Assembly (NCBI GenBank): GCA_027625915.1
Contig: JANTQA010000033.1
Location: 2,108,001 to 2,172,000, forward strand
Direction: 5' to 3'
Length of the DNA: 64,000 bases
From: Anaeramoeba flamelloides
Taxonomy: Eukaryota > Metamonada > Anaeramoebidae
The notes beneath the pieces are model-generated. The model made no database searches and had not been told where the DNA came from. It worked only from the letters and a program-made list of their open reading frames with translations. Position numbers and translations under genes: made by a program. Positions 22,701 through 33,153 of this stretch are shown piece by piece. Each line of letters opens with the position of its first letter. Positions within the stretch are counted from its first letter, which is position 1.

Positions 22701-24382
22701 CTTTGGTGATTTATTTTAATTCTTGGGGTGTGATTTTTTTTGGAAAGCAGAATAAAAATTTTGATCTTTTTAGCTTATAATTAATAGTTGTATTATTCTT
22801 GGATAATTTAATGATTCTTTGGTTTACGTGTATCAAAAAAGTAGATTTTGTTTTAAAATTTTCTGTTTTTCAAAGAACAAACAATTTTTTAATTTTTGAT
22901 CAAAAATAATTCTAGATCAAAATAAAATACATTTTTTGTAAATAAAAGAATTGTTTGTTTCTTCTCTCATCTAAAGTATTTGTTGAAATTTGTTCGTTTT
23001 TTCTTGGATACTTTTTTTTTTTTTTTTTTGTTGTAACCCCTTTTTAGCTGTCAAATAAGAAAGAACAAAATAAATTTAACAAAAGAATAAATTTTTTTGG
23101 AAAAAAGTCACACAAACCAAAAATTAACAATCATTTTTCAGGATAAGTGAATGTTTCCATTAAAAAAAAAAGAAAAAATTTAAAAAAATGATCGGCTTGC
23201 TTTGTCTTTTTTGAATTGTTTAACTTTTTATTCTGAATGATCTAAAATTTGACCAAGTCTTTATTTTGAATTTAAGTAGACGATTTTGAGACTTTTCGAA
23301 AATACTTTTTGTTGAAAACAAATTAGTTTCAAATTTGACATTTTTGCTATTTTCTTGAAAAAACAAAAACCCAATTAAAAAATTGGTTTAACAATGGTAA
23401 AATACAAATACGGATTGAGAGCTAAGTGGACAGTAAAGGTCATAAGATTTAATTGTGTCCATAAATGTAAAAGATTTGAGTCCTTGATTAGAAAGTAATT
23501 GTAAAAATGAAAATTAGATTTTGAATATCTCTTATTTACAACTGATAAATTCCGAAAAGATTCTTTCAGGAATCAAAGTTGTTAAATTCAAGTTTTTTTC
23601 ACTACAAAAATTTTTTGAGATCAAAAACAAAATTGCAAAAAATAAACAAAAACAAAATAAAAAAAATCAAAAAATGAAAAATACAAGGAAAAGAAAAACA
23701 ATTGTTTACGAATATATTTCTTCAAGAATCTTTGTTGAGATATCTGAAAGTTCTGGATCGTCCATTAGCAAAAAAGGCAAAAGGCTCGGAAGTATTTCCT
23801 TGATTGGGAAATCGTCCAAATTAAGTTCAATTTCGGTTCTAAAGCATTCCAGCAACCCGACCCGAATGATACGGTTCTCGCCACTAAACCAACCCTTTAC
23901 GTTCTCAATAACAAAAGATGCGCTTTCAACTTTCATAAATCTTCTTATTAATGAAATGACGAGGTGTTGGATGTTCTCTTCCTCCTCTTCAACACAAAAA
24001 AACCTTTTTGAATTCAACAGAATCCTTTTCCCATAGCTTGTGATACGAGAATACTCGAGCGCAATGAAAAATTCTAAAGATCCTAAGACAGGCTTTAGCA
24101 AGGCAATCTCCTCATTCCCATTTTCCATGATACCAAGAACATCTTTCAGATATCGTTCAATCTCTTCATCTGTAAATGTGCCTCCCCCTTGTAGGTATTC
24201 TTCAAACTCATTTGCACCTGAGATTTTTTGGTCTAAATCTGTTAGTGAATGACATGAAAAATCATTATTAATTTTTTTTGGATTTTTGCAAACAAAAATA
24301 AAAAGATTTAAAAAAACAATTTTTTATGGGCTGAAAATATACCTTCGCTTTCCAGTTGTTGAAAATGTTGACTTAAGGACAT
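19721..24382 (-). CDS. CLASP-type microtubule-associated TOG protein, four exons
   Basis: Assembled from exons 24343-24382, 23710-24238, 21418-21715 and 19721-21277, with donors GTATAT, GTAAAC, GTAAAC and acceptors ACAG, ATAG, ATAG. Phases 1, 2 and 0 agree and the product is 807 residues starting MSLSQHFQQ. Residues about 1-205 form a TOG/HEAT array resembling the CLASP N-terminal TOG (FVIENVKGWF, LPSLLPFLLMDDPELSDIST, EEIYSYVGKPL, the last crossing the 2-kb intron). Residues about 270-560 are an acidic patch and then a Lys/Arg/Ser-rich region typical of CLASP microtubule-lattice binding. Residues about 580-807 form a second TOG-like domain ending KIRRGVVSCIVSFWLIIGPQ, like the last CLASP repeat. 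CLASP proteins stabilise microtubule plus ends at kinetochores and cortex. No SxIP motif was looked for exhaustively. Family call is strong; exact exon edges are inferred. Confidence 0.78.
21921..22090. mobile_element. short GGGACTAGT-TIR element in CLASP intron 2
   Basis: 170 bp with inverted ends GGGACTAGTCTCTATTATTT (left) and GGGACTATTCTATATTAAAT (right, complement). TTAA follows the right end and TGAA precedes the left, suggesting a TTAA target. It has the same terminus as the 1.2-kb element at 27046-28253. Non-coding; part of the 2-kb intron. Confidence 0.6.
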
Positions 24383-27045
24383 TTATTTCGTTTTTTGTTT
24401 TGTTTGTCTAAAAAGGTTTATGTAAAAAGTACAAAAGTAAGGATACGATAGCAATTGAAAAAAATGGTTTTTAAAAAATGAAAAAAAATATTTTTTCCGA
24501 AATTTGCAATTGAAAAATTTTTTCTATTTCTTGTGAATTACAAATTCGTTTTTTTAATTGCAGAAAAGTTAAATTAACACAAATCAAGTCAAATCTTTTT
24601 CTCTTGAATTTAACTTTTAATTTGTTAAAAAAAAAAAAAAGTTGGAGTAAAAATAAAGATTCAAACTTTATCATGGAGTTGATCTAAAAGGAAGAGCTTA
24701 TTTATTATATCCGAAAAAGGGATTTTTTTTTAGATATTTTAATGTTTTTCATATAACTTTTGTTTGAAAATAGAAGAAAAGCTGAATACCAAAACACCAA
24801 TTACAAATTAACATTCAATCAGAATTTTTGGAACTCGAAAAAATTTTTTTCACTATTAATTTTCAAAAAGCAATGTACTTTCACACAAGAAGAAACATTT
24901 TGGAATGAAGAATAGCGTCCAAAATTTGATACCTTCTTGCTACAATAACCACTTAACTTGTCTTTTCGGAAGATTACTTACAGTTGAAGAAATAAATCAG
25001 TAAAAAAGTTAGGTTATTAAATTTCCAGATAAAAAACTTTTTTCTTTTTAATATAGGATCTATCGATCAATTGATCAAAGAAACCAACTGTACACAAGTA
25101 GTTATGGTATTGATTTGTGAAAGTTGGATTATTAAAAAAAAATTGAAAAATGATGGATCAAATTAGAAAAGTTTTGTCAAAAAAAGAATCAAAAGTTTTG
25201 TTAATTGTTCCATCATAAAATTTTTAAACAAGTACGTAAAAAAATAGAAAAATTACGAACATTTTTAAACAAATTGAATTCTTAATTGAAAAATTTACAA
25301 ATAAAATACTAAGAAGTTTTACTTTCAAAAATAATGTGACCTTGGGTGTACTATTGAACACCAAATTAGATACTGATAAATTCAAATGCTGTTTGAAATT
25401 TTTTACTTCAATTTCCCATTTTACAAATTTTTTCCCTTAGATTTGGATAAAGCATTTTATAGCTTTAAATCTTTAGTAACTTAGTAAAATAAATTGTTCT
25501 TTGAAATATTCCTTCCAAAGAACTGTTTGAAAAGTTGAGTTGATAGAGTTATCAAATTGAAATTGAATAAAAAGTTAATTACATGTGTTTGAATTTATCA
25601 GTATTGTATTAGAATAAGTAGAAAAAAAAGTAAAGTTTATTTTTAAACATGTTTTTTGCTTTGGTTACATGTTATTCTTATCGCTCGGTCTTTTGGAAAA
25701 AAAAATAAATAAGAGTTGCTTGTTCCTTAAAAATCTAAGTTGTTTTTAACTTCTTAAGGGAAGAGTTGTTCCAATGTAAAATAATTATCTGATAGAAAAA
25801 AAAGTTTGAAATATTTATGAGCACTTAATACCAAATTAAAAACTAACCACTATCATAAGTATTTAGAATATTATTAAAAAAATCATAAAAATAGAGGATT
25901 TATTAATATGAAAAAACATCAAAGATCAACACTCAATTTCCAATTTAAATCCTTGTGAATATATAATTTTGAAAACAACTGTGTTTGTTTTGAAGTATAG
26001 CTCTATGTCACTTTTTGAGATCTAGAAGATTTTATTTTTCTTTCATTTCTCAAACGAGTTAATTTTACCTCAAGAATATGATAAAATTCTTACTTTGTCT
26101 AATTTTGATAGTTATAAAATAACGACAAATTGGAATAAATCTATTGTGTACTTCAAGAAAAGAATTTATTTTAAACTCAAGAAATTTGAAGATTTGTAAA
26201 TATAAAACAAGAAATAAGTAATTTTTCTTAAAAAAAATTTGATTTTTAGGAATTGAGATTATTCTTTGAAACTTTTTTTTTTTAGTTTAATTTTTGTCAT
26301 TGAGAATCTTGTAATTTTTTTTTTTGTTATTTCTAGATCTTATTGTAAATCTTTTTATTTTTTTTTTGTTCATTGAAATTTTCTCCATTTAGATACTCTG
26401 ATTTTTTTTTTGTTATTTGAATAAAAAGGAAAATTGAAAATAACAAAAAAAAATAATTGCAAAAAATGGCTTTTGGGAATTTTCAAGTGCATTTCAAAAT
26501 TGAGAACATTTCAAACTTGTAAAAGCAAATTTAAAAAATATGCCGAACAGCTCTAAGAAAATAGTGTGAGTTCCGAAAGTTGAAATTGAAATTCTAAAAT
26601 ATTAAAATCAAAATTTAGCATGATTTAACTAGGTAAAAATTGTGAAAATTGTTGAAATAGTGAAAATTTCACATTTTTTCTAAAAGAAATTCTTAGTGTT
26701 AAAATATTACTTGGATTACATAACTCTTTCACGAGTAATTTTATACATTATTTCACTGTTTTCCCTAATAAATAATATTTTTTATAACATCTGTATAACA
26801 TTTTTATCACAAAATTTCCTTTTATATGATGATTTTTTCAGTATTTTTTTAAAAAATATTTGTATAACAGTCTTATAACAAGGTTACAATTATTAGAACA
26901 CCTTTTATAACGAACATTTATGTTATAAAAGTTTTTATTATAAAATTTTATAACATTTTTTACGTTTATAACACCTTTATAACACGTATATAAATGTTAT
27001 AAAAAATTTTTTTATTATGGTTTCACCTAAAAAAATAGTCCTTAA
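24383..27045. other. gene-free AT-rich stretch
   Basis: No coding sequence recognised. About 26750-27010 is enriched in TTATAACA and its complement TGTTATAA (roughly ten occurrences), ending just before the D3 element. Otherwise only homopolymer-rich filler is seen. Confidence 0.55.
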
Positions 27046-28253
27046 GGGACTAGTAACTCAAATTTATTTTCCAAAAGTTAATAGAGTAATTATTTACACA
27101 AGGTTACAATTCAACTCGATACACAACTTCACTTATTAACTTTACAGAAATGAGTTATGGTTTTTAAAACAATTAATTTTTACCAATGAAATTTTTCATA
27201 CAAAAGATCTAGATCCTTTTTTGTTGTATTTTTAGGATCAAATTAGAAAAATTAAAAGTTGCAAAAAAAATTTATTTTAAAGTAATCTTACTTTGAGTAA
27301 TGTCTGAGAGTCTATATGAACAAATAACCTTAAAACTTTAATCTTATTTTATATATACAATAAAAATAATACAAATATTGAATAATTGAAGATCTAAAAA
27401 AATTGATCTTCTATTTTAATTCCCCAATATTAATTATATTTCTTAAAATTTAAGAGTTTAGGTAATATTCTTTTTGAAACAATAAGAGTATAAAAAGGGA
27501 ATGTTTGTATTAAAATCAGTTATTTGATAATATCTAGTATTTTTTTTTTTATTAGATTTATGCATTTGAATTCGTTTTTTTTGTTTAGAAATCTTTAAAA
27601 AAATTGAGAAATAATTGTAAAAGTCTATCGATACATTTGATCTATGTGTTGTTAATAACCCACTAAAATAATTAAGATTGAGTAATTAATTATTTATTAA
27701 AAATAATCAAACTAAAAAACTATTTCTTTTAGTTTATAAGTTGAATTTTCAGTGTTTTAAAAAAGTATTTTGGGAGAATTTTTAATTTAGGTTGTTTGAT
27801 TCTTTTTTTTCAGATTTTTTTCTTCTCTAAAGAGAAAAAATTGATTTGAACTGTTCTTTGAATCAAAAAATTATATTATTTTCAAATTTTAAAATAATTA
27901 TTATAATTTTTTTGAAATTAAGTAGATTTTTTAAAACTGACTTATTTCAGAACTTGGTTGGTTTTATTTTTAAAGTGTATTTTTGTACACTTCCTTTACA
28001 GATATTAAGATTTCAATCTTCTTTCAAAGAAAAAATTTTTTTTTAAATAATTCAGAAATATGTTCGGGTAATGAACGTTTCAAGAATCGGAAAAAAGGAT
28101 CAGACTATTTAAAAACAATAATTCATTTCGGAAAATAGCTTTAAAAGTAAGTTCTGTATTGTATTTATCAGATTTTTACTTTGTTTTTCAATTTCAAGAT
28201 GCGGTAAAGTTTCTTTGAATTTGCTTGAAGATTTATTTTAGTTTACTAGTCCC
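27046..28253 (-). mobile_element. non-coding TIR element D3, 1.2 kb, TTAA-type ends
   Basis: Bounded by GGGACTAGTAACTC at the left and the complement of GGGACTAGTAAACT at the right. TTAA lies outside the left end and TTTAA outside the right. The interior is the reverse-orientation homologue of 17095-18070. No transposase frame. A TTAA target would suit a piggyBac-like MITE, but that is inference. Confidence 0.6.
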
Positions 28254-28341
28254 TTTAACAGAAAATAATTTAATTCTTTGTAAATCATGATTTTGAAAGA
28301 GAATATTTTGTAAATAAAAATCCAAACAAAAATGCAGTGAT

Positions 28342-29007
28342 TTATTTTTTTCGAATAATTTTAAGTACATATAATAATTCTCCTCTTAACCGTTTCTTTT
28401 TCACAACTATTGTTCGAAATCCCTTTTCTGCCAAATCATTGGCTATTTGGTGGGGATTATTTTCGTGAATTGCGATCAAATAGCAAACGCCATGTGGTGA
28501 AAGCAATTGATCCATTTGGTTTATCAATTTCTGTGTAATTTCCATCCCATTCAGACCGCCAGCAAACGAAGAAGTGATCCATGTTTCTTCGTCTTTAGGG
28601 TTGAATTGTATTTCTTTGCTTTCAGTTGGCACATAGGGCGGGTTGAAGATTAAAAGGTCGATCATTGATCCAAATCGATCCAAAGCAAAGGGATTTAAAA
28701 GATTGCAATTGATCACTTCATAGCGAGAGATTCCATTTTGAGTGAGAGTTTTACTTGTAAGCTTTGCTGCAAGTGGGTTAATGTCAATCCCAAACACAAA
28801 TAAATCGGTGTTCTTGAATAATTTTGAAACGTGAGCCAAAACATAGCCACTCCCTGTACCTATTTCGACTCCTATCTTTGGATTTCTTTCTTTAATTCCC
28901 TCAGCCTCATCTGTTAAAGCGTCACACAATAAAAAAGTATCTTCAGATGGGCTATAAATCTTTTGAAAATTGCTTTCGGTGATATGACTAATATCTGGAT
29001 CTTCCAT
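28342..29007 (-). CDS. N6AMT1: HemK2/N6AMT1-type protein glutamine methyltransferase
   Basis: Single-exon class I SAM methyltransferase. I start at the ATG at 29007 (MEDPDISH, 221 residues), because the family begins near YEPAEDTFLL (here YSPSEDTFLL, residues 18-27); the frame's 24 upstream residues look like leader. Motif I EIGTGSG is at about 48-54, the acidic FGIDINP follows, and the catalytic NPPYVPT motif is at 122-128. The C-terminal half (AGGLNGMEI, LSPHGVCYLIAIHENNP, LLYVLKI) follows the animal N6AMT1 sequence closely, and its length is near the usual 214. The family, with Trm112, methylates the GGQ glutamine of eRF1 and a histone H4 lysine; the conserved NPPY supports activity. It is divergently transcribed from UXT with about 450 bp between the two starts. 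Confidence 0.93.
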   Translation of the reverse strand: MEDPDISHITESNFQKIYSPSEDTFLLCDALTDEAEGIKERNPKIGVEIGTGSGYVLAHVSKLFKNTDLFVFGIDINPLAAKLTSKTLTQNGISRYEVINCNLLNPFALDRFGSMIDLLIFNPPYVPTESKEIQFNPKDEETWITSSFAGGLNGMEITQKLINQMDQLLSPHGVCYLIAIHENNPHQIANDLAEKGFRTIVVKKKRLRGELLYVLKIIRKK

Positions 29008-29454
29008 CTGGTAATAAGAGTAAGCAAAGAAAAGAGGTTTCTTCAAAAAAAAAGTAAATATCTCGATGAAGACTAACAAAAAAATGATTATTAATCTATG
29101 AAATTATCACTTTTACTATTTCAAAGTCAAGTTCAATTTCCATAAATCTATTTTTGAACAATTCTGATTTTGAATAAACTTGTTTGTCCTTTATTAAAAT
29201 ATTTTAGAAACTTTATCGTTTACCTAAAGTCTCTAAATGATAAAATCAAAAAATTTCTTTCAAGTTCACTGGATTTTCATCGAATATAAAAACAACATCA
29301 TTCTAAAGAGGATGGTTTCCAATAGAAAAATATTAGGAAGACTTTGAAAATATTCTATTATTAGATACCAAAAAAATTATCTGATACTTGAGGTAATTTG
29401 AATTTATTTTTTTATCATTTTTGTATTATTTTTTTTTTTATTTCTTTACTCAAA
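29008..29454. promoter_or_regulatory. shared divergent promoter region of N6AMT1 and UXT
   Basis: The only space between two head-to-head genes, so it must carry both 5' leaders and promoters. No specific element can be named: TATA-like strings are everywhere at this base composition. A T-rich run directly precedes the UXT ATG. Confidence 0.5.
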
Positions 29455-30053
29455 ATGGATGTTTATACACAAAGAAGACAAAAAATAGTACAATACGAAC
29501 AATTTATTAATGAAAAATTAAAACCAGATCTCAAAAAAGTTTTAGATGCACGTGACAAAATCTATGAACGTATTTCAAAATAGTAATTATTTTTGCTTTC
29601 ATTGATTTTTTTTTTTCTTTTTCATTTGGTTCTTCTTTTCTTTTTTGAGCATCCTTATTTTTTTACTTTTATTTGTTGATGATTTGTTCTTTATTCATAT
29701 TCACCAAACCAAATCTGCCGCAAAGCCTTGTTCTTCAAAACAACATCAAACTAGTTCAAGAAAATAAAATTAACCATATGTCAACGCTGATCAATTTAGC
29801 ATCCAATTTTTATGTGCAAAGCAAAGTAAATGACACTTCGAAAATTATTCTCTGTGTTGGCTTGGATGTGTACCTTGAATTTACACTCGAGGATGCAATT
29901 GAATGGATCACAAAAAAAACAGAAACCTTGACAAAGGAGGCAGAAGAATACACCCAAAAGTCTCTCGACATTAAAGCTGATCTCAGGATTGTATCTGAGG
30001 GGATCTTTGAATTAATGAGATTAATCCAAAATAAAAGAAACAAAAATTATTAA
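29455..30053 (+). CDS. UXT: UXT, prefoldin alpha-like subunit, two exons
   Basis: Exons 29455-29582 and 29726-30053 (intron GTAATT to CAAAG, phase 2) give 151 residues, against about 157 in human. The first exon (VQYEQFINEKLKPDLKKVLD, then ARDKIYERIS) matches the UXT N-terminal helix. The second gives LVLQNNIKLVQENK, the beta-hairpin region NLASNFYVQSKVNDTSKI, LCVGLDVYLEFTLEDAIEWI and a C-terminal coiled coil ending ELMRLIQ. Joined, the sequence follows animal UXT without gaps across the splice. UXT is the alpha-class subunit of the URI/R2TP prefoldin-like complex, linked to RNA polymerase II and PIKK assembly. Neither exon alone gives a complete prefoldin, which supports the intron. Confidence 0.9.
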
Positions 30054-30183
30054 AATTATCGCGATATTTTTTTTATAATTTACAGCAACCAAACGAGGAA
30101 TTTTCTTCGATTTTTTTAATAAAAACTGCTAAAAATCTCAAGTTACACAACTTATTTTCATTAAATTTGTGGTTGTAGGACTG

Positions 30184-30377
30184 ATAAATATACTCGTATT
30201 TGAAGAATAAATTGGTAAAAATTTTTCACTTCCTTTTCTGTATTTTTTCTTTTCCAAAGAGAGCTAATAAAAAGAAGTAGAATGTAATTTGTGACTGATC
30301 TTATTTTGAAAAAGGAAAAAGAAAAGGATGTGAAAAATTTTTTTACCAATTTATGAATCAAATACCAGTATTTATAT
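30184..30377. mobile_element. short TIR element just after UXT
   Basis: About 194 bp with long imperfect inverted arms: left ACTCGTATTTGAAGAATAAA then TTGGTAAA; right, complemented, ACTGGTATTTGATTCATAAA then TTGGTAAA. The arms extend about 55 bp (TTTTTCACTTCCTTTTC and TTTTTCACATCCTTTTC). Non-coding MITE-like element lying in the UXT 3' flank. Confidence 0.65.
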
Positions 30378-31439
30378 AAATTCATTCTTTTCAAAATAGT
30401 TTGGTAAAATTTTTTTTTTATTATTTCAATATTCTGTTTGATTTAATTGAACATTCAAAATTCGATTTCAGTTTTTATCTCCCAAAACCACGTTTTGGTT
30501 TATTCCAGAAAAATTCATTTCTTTGGGAAAAAATTAATAAATCAAATATTTTTAAAGAACCCAAATTTTAACTGGACAAATTAATAGCTTGAAGCTTCTT
30601 TTCACAAGATCTATTTAAAGAATGAATTCCTTTCATAATTTGGTATATTCTCTTAAATTTTTGGTATAACTCGTATTTGGAAGGTTTTTTCAAAAATGGA
30701 AAAACACAACTTGGTAAAAATAAAAAAAAATACTATTCTTTTCAATAAAATCATTTTTCAATCAGTTGTATTTCCAAAAAAAGCTTTGGCTATTTTTTTT
30801 TTTATTTCATAATAATATTCTCTTTGGAAGTATTTCTATTTGTAAATTAGTAATATAAAATGAAGATTAATATTAATATCAAATAAATCATGAACTATTG
30901 TTTATATTTTAAAATATGTTGATTGAAATATTCCCAAAAAATTGAAAAAAATTTAAACACTTTTTTTTTTAAAAAAACGAGGAACTTTCAACTACAATAA
31001 AAAATCACTAATATGATAAGGATAAAATGATTTTTTAAACGATAAAATATAGTTATAAGTTTTCCATCTCTATTTGACAAAATTTATCAAGATTAAATCT
31101 TATTTGGAAAACAATTTTTTTATATCAAAAAGAAAACAATAACCAACCAATTATCATACACTCAAAAAAATATCTTGTCTTTAACAAAGCCTTAAGACTT
31201 TTACAACGCTTTTCCACTTTGAAAATGTTAGAAAGTGTTTGAAAGAGTTGTGAATTGTCTTCAAGTGTTTGAAAGTTTTGAAAGACAACAAACTTTTATA
31301 AACAGAATGAGTTTAGCTGTTGGATTAAAAAAATTTTTTTCTATTTTTTTTTAACAAAATGTAAAATCTCAAATCAATTTTCTGAACCAATAAATAATAA
31401 CTCCATTTTGAAAATTTATTGAATATATTTTCAATATTT

Positions 31440-32330
31440 TTTTTTATTGGGTTTATTATACCCAAGAGTTAACCAACAAAAAAGAAGAAAGAGTAATTTT
31501 CCCCTTTAAGCCAAATTTCAAAATTAGGGGCAAACTTTTTTTTTATTATTTTTTTCTTTTTTCATTTACCTTTCAAAATATAAAATGGTTTCACTATATT
31601 TTTATTTATTAATCTATTTTGGTTATTATCTCTAAACACTTTAGTAAAATACATTATTATTCAAATTAAAAAACAATTCAACAAATTTTTTTATGGTGAA
31701 AAATCTGCCCCTATTTTTGAAATTTAGCTTATAGGTGAACGGTTAAACAAAAACATCTAAGCTCTAATTGTGTTTTCTTCCCAATACAAAGATGTAGAAA
31801 GAAGAAGACTAAGAAAAAGAAAACAAATTTAATAATTGGTGATAATCTGGCTAAGGTTGTTCTGAAATCTTTTGAAAAATTATCCAACTCCTTTCAGATT
31901 TCCTAGAATATTGAAATTTTTTTCACCCAAGAACACATTCTTTAAAGAACGTCCGAAAGGTTGATTGTTTTAAGGGCTCTTTTATTCAAGGAAATTTACA
32001 ACACCACGAGTGACTGAGAAAACATTTATTGATCTTCGGTTATTATTGTTGTTGATCTAAAACGATCGAGAGGTTAGTCAAACAAACCAAAATAAAATAC
32101 CATACAATAAAACTCTTTACTCTGATCCTTGATTGAATCAAGTATCTTTTTTGTTATTTTTTCAAATAATAACTATTTTTGACCTAATCTATTTTTTGAT
32201 CAAAAAAATTTGTTTTGTTTAAATAGTACTCAATTAGCCTCAAAAACCCATCAACTGTTATATCACGATTAACAAGTAATTGCGATATTTTGTAGAATAT
32301 CACGATTTTATCAAAAATCACAATTTGTTA
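31440..32330 (+). repeat. duplicated segment, copy A (carries a MITE)
   Basis: Aligns in direct orientation with about 35290-35960. Anchors: CTCTAATTGTGTTTTCT versus CTCTAGTTGTGTTTTCT, GATCCTTGATTGAATCAAG versus GATCCTTGATTTAATTAAG, and TTTTTTGATCAAAAAAATTT versus TTTTTTGATCAAAAAAAATT. In one frame both encode a similar Cys- and Lys-rich peptide (here SNCVFF, then RCRKKK). Copy A carries a TIR element at 31501-31736 that copy B lacks. Origin unknown: duplicated gene remnant or large transposon remnant. Confidence 0.65.
31501..31736. mobile_element. TIR element (MITE-like) inside copy A
   Basis: About 235 bp with inverted arms CCTTTAAGCCAAATTTCAAA (left) and, complemented, CCTATAAGCTAAATTTCAAA (right), both continuing into AGGGGCA. 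The interior is non-coding. The paralogous segment at 35330-35380 runs straight through this position, so the insertion followed the duplication. Confidence 0.65.
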
Positions 32331-33132
32331 TATTACGATTTGATGGAAATTATCAGCAGTTATTGATTTTAAAAAAAAAAATATATTGAATATATTTATT
32401 TGTGAAGCTGAAAGTTTCTAAAAAAAATATATTCAGATGTTTTTTTTTTTAAAACGCAATAGCAAATATTATTTTTTGTGGGCAAAAAATATGAAAAAAA
32501 TAAAAAAGACTAAAAACAAAAAACAAAATTTTTTTTTAATTTATTTTTCATCCTTTGTGATCTTTATCGAAAATAGTTAGAAATGTTAAAAACAACAAAT
32601 ATAAAAGATCTTCATTTGTATTTTAATTTCTTTTAATATTTGTTCCAAACTCTCATTTGATATTGGAACTTCGTCTGGTGAATTGTTGTTATCTGATTGG
32701 CCACTAAAAGAGTAAAATTTTGGACCATTAAACATCCCAAGACAACAAAATTATAAATAAAAAAAAAATGTTTTGTTATTTTCTCTTTTTGAAATTCTGT
32801 CATTTCAATTATTTAAAAAAAAAAGTAAAAATGAAACTGAATTTTTCCAACTCCTATTAAATGGTTGATTGCTTCGATTGCTACTCTTTTTTTTGATCCT
32901 AAGTAAAAAAAATTTTTATCAAAAAAATTGATATTTTTTTTTGATTTCAAAAAGTCAATTGATAAGATCCAAAAGCCAAAATAAACCTTTTTATTTGCAA
33001 TATTTTTTTTTTGATAAAGTGATCTGATATTTTTAGTAACTTGAATTTTTCACTTTATGAATTTGAATTTTCTTTCCCAAAAAAAACTCCAAAATCCCAA
33101 TTTAAACAATTTCCTCCTATATTTTTAATTTG

Positions 33133-33153
33133 AAAAAGTTTTGATATTTTTTC
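33133..33153 (+). repeat. left target-site duplication of the LINE
   Basis: 21-bp direct repeat, five A's then GTTTTGATATTTTTTC, identical to 34814-34834. The A's also belong to the right-hand A-tail, so at least the 16 bp from G onward are diagnostic. Confidence 0.85.

Noticed and set aside
24471-24674. 67-residue minus-strand frame upstream of CLASP as an extra 5' exon
   Set aside because: CLASP exon 1 has its own ATG with the expected N-terminal helix; the upstream frame shows no family similarity.
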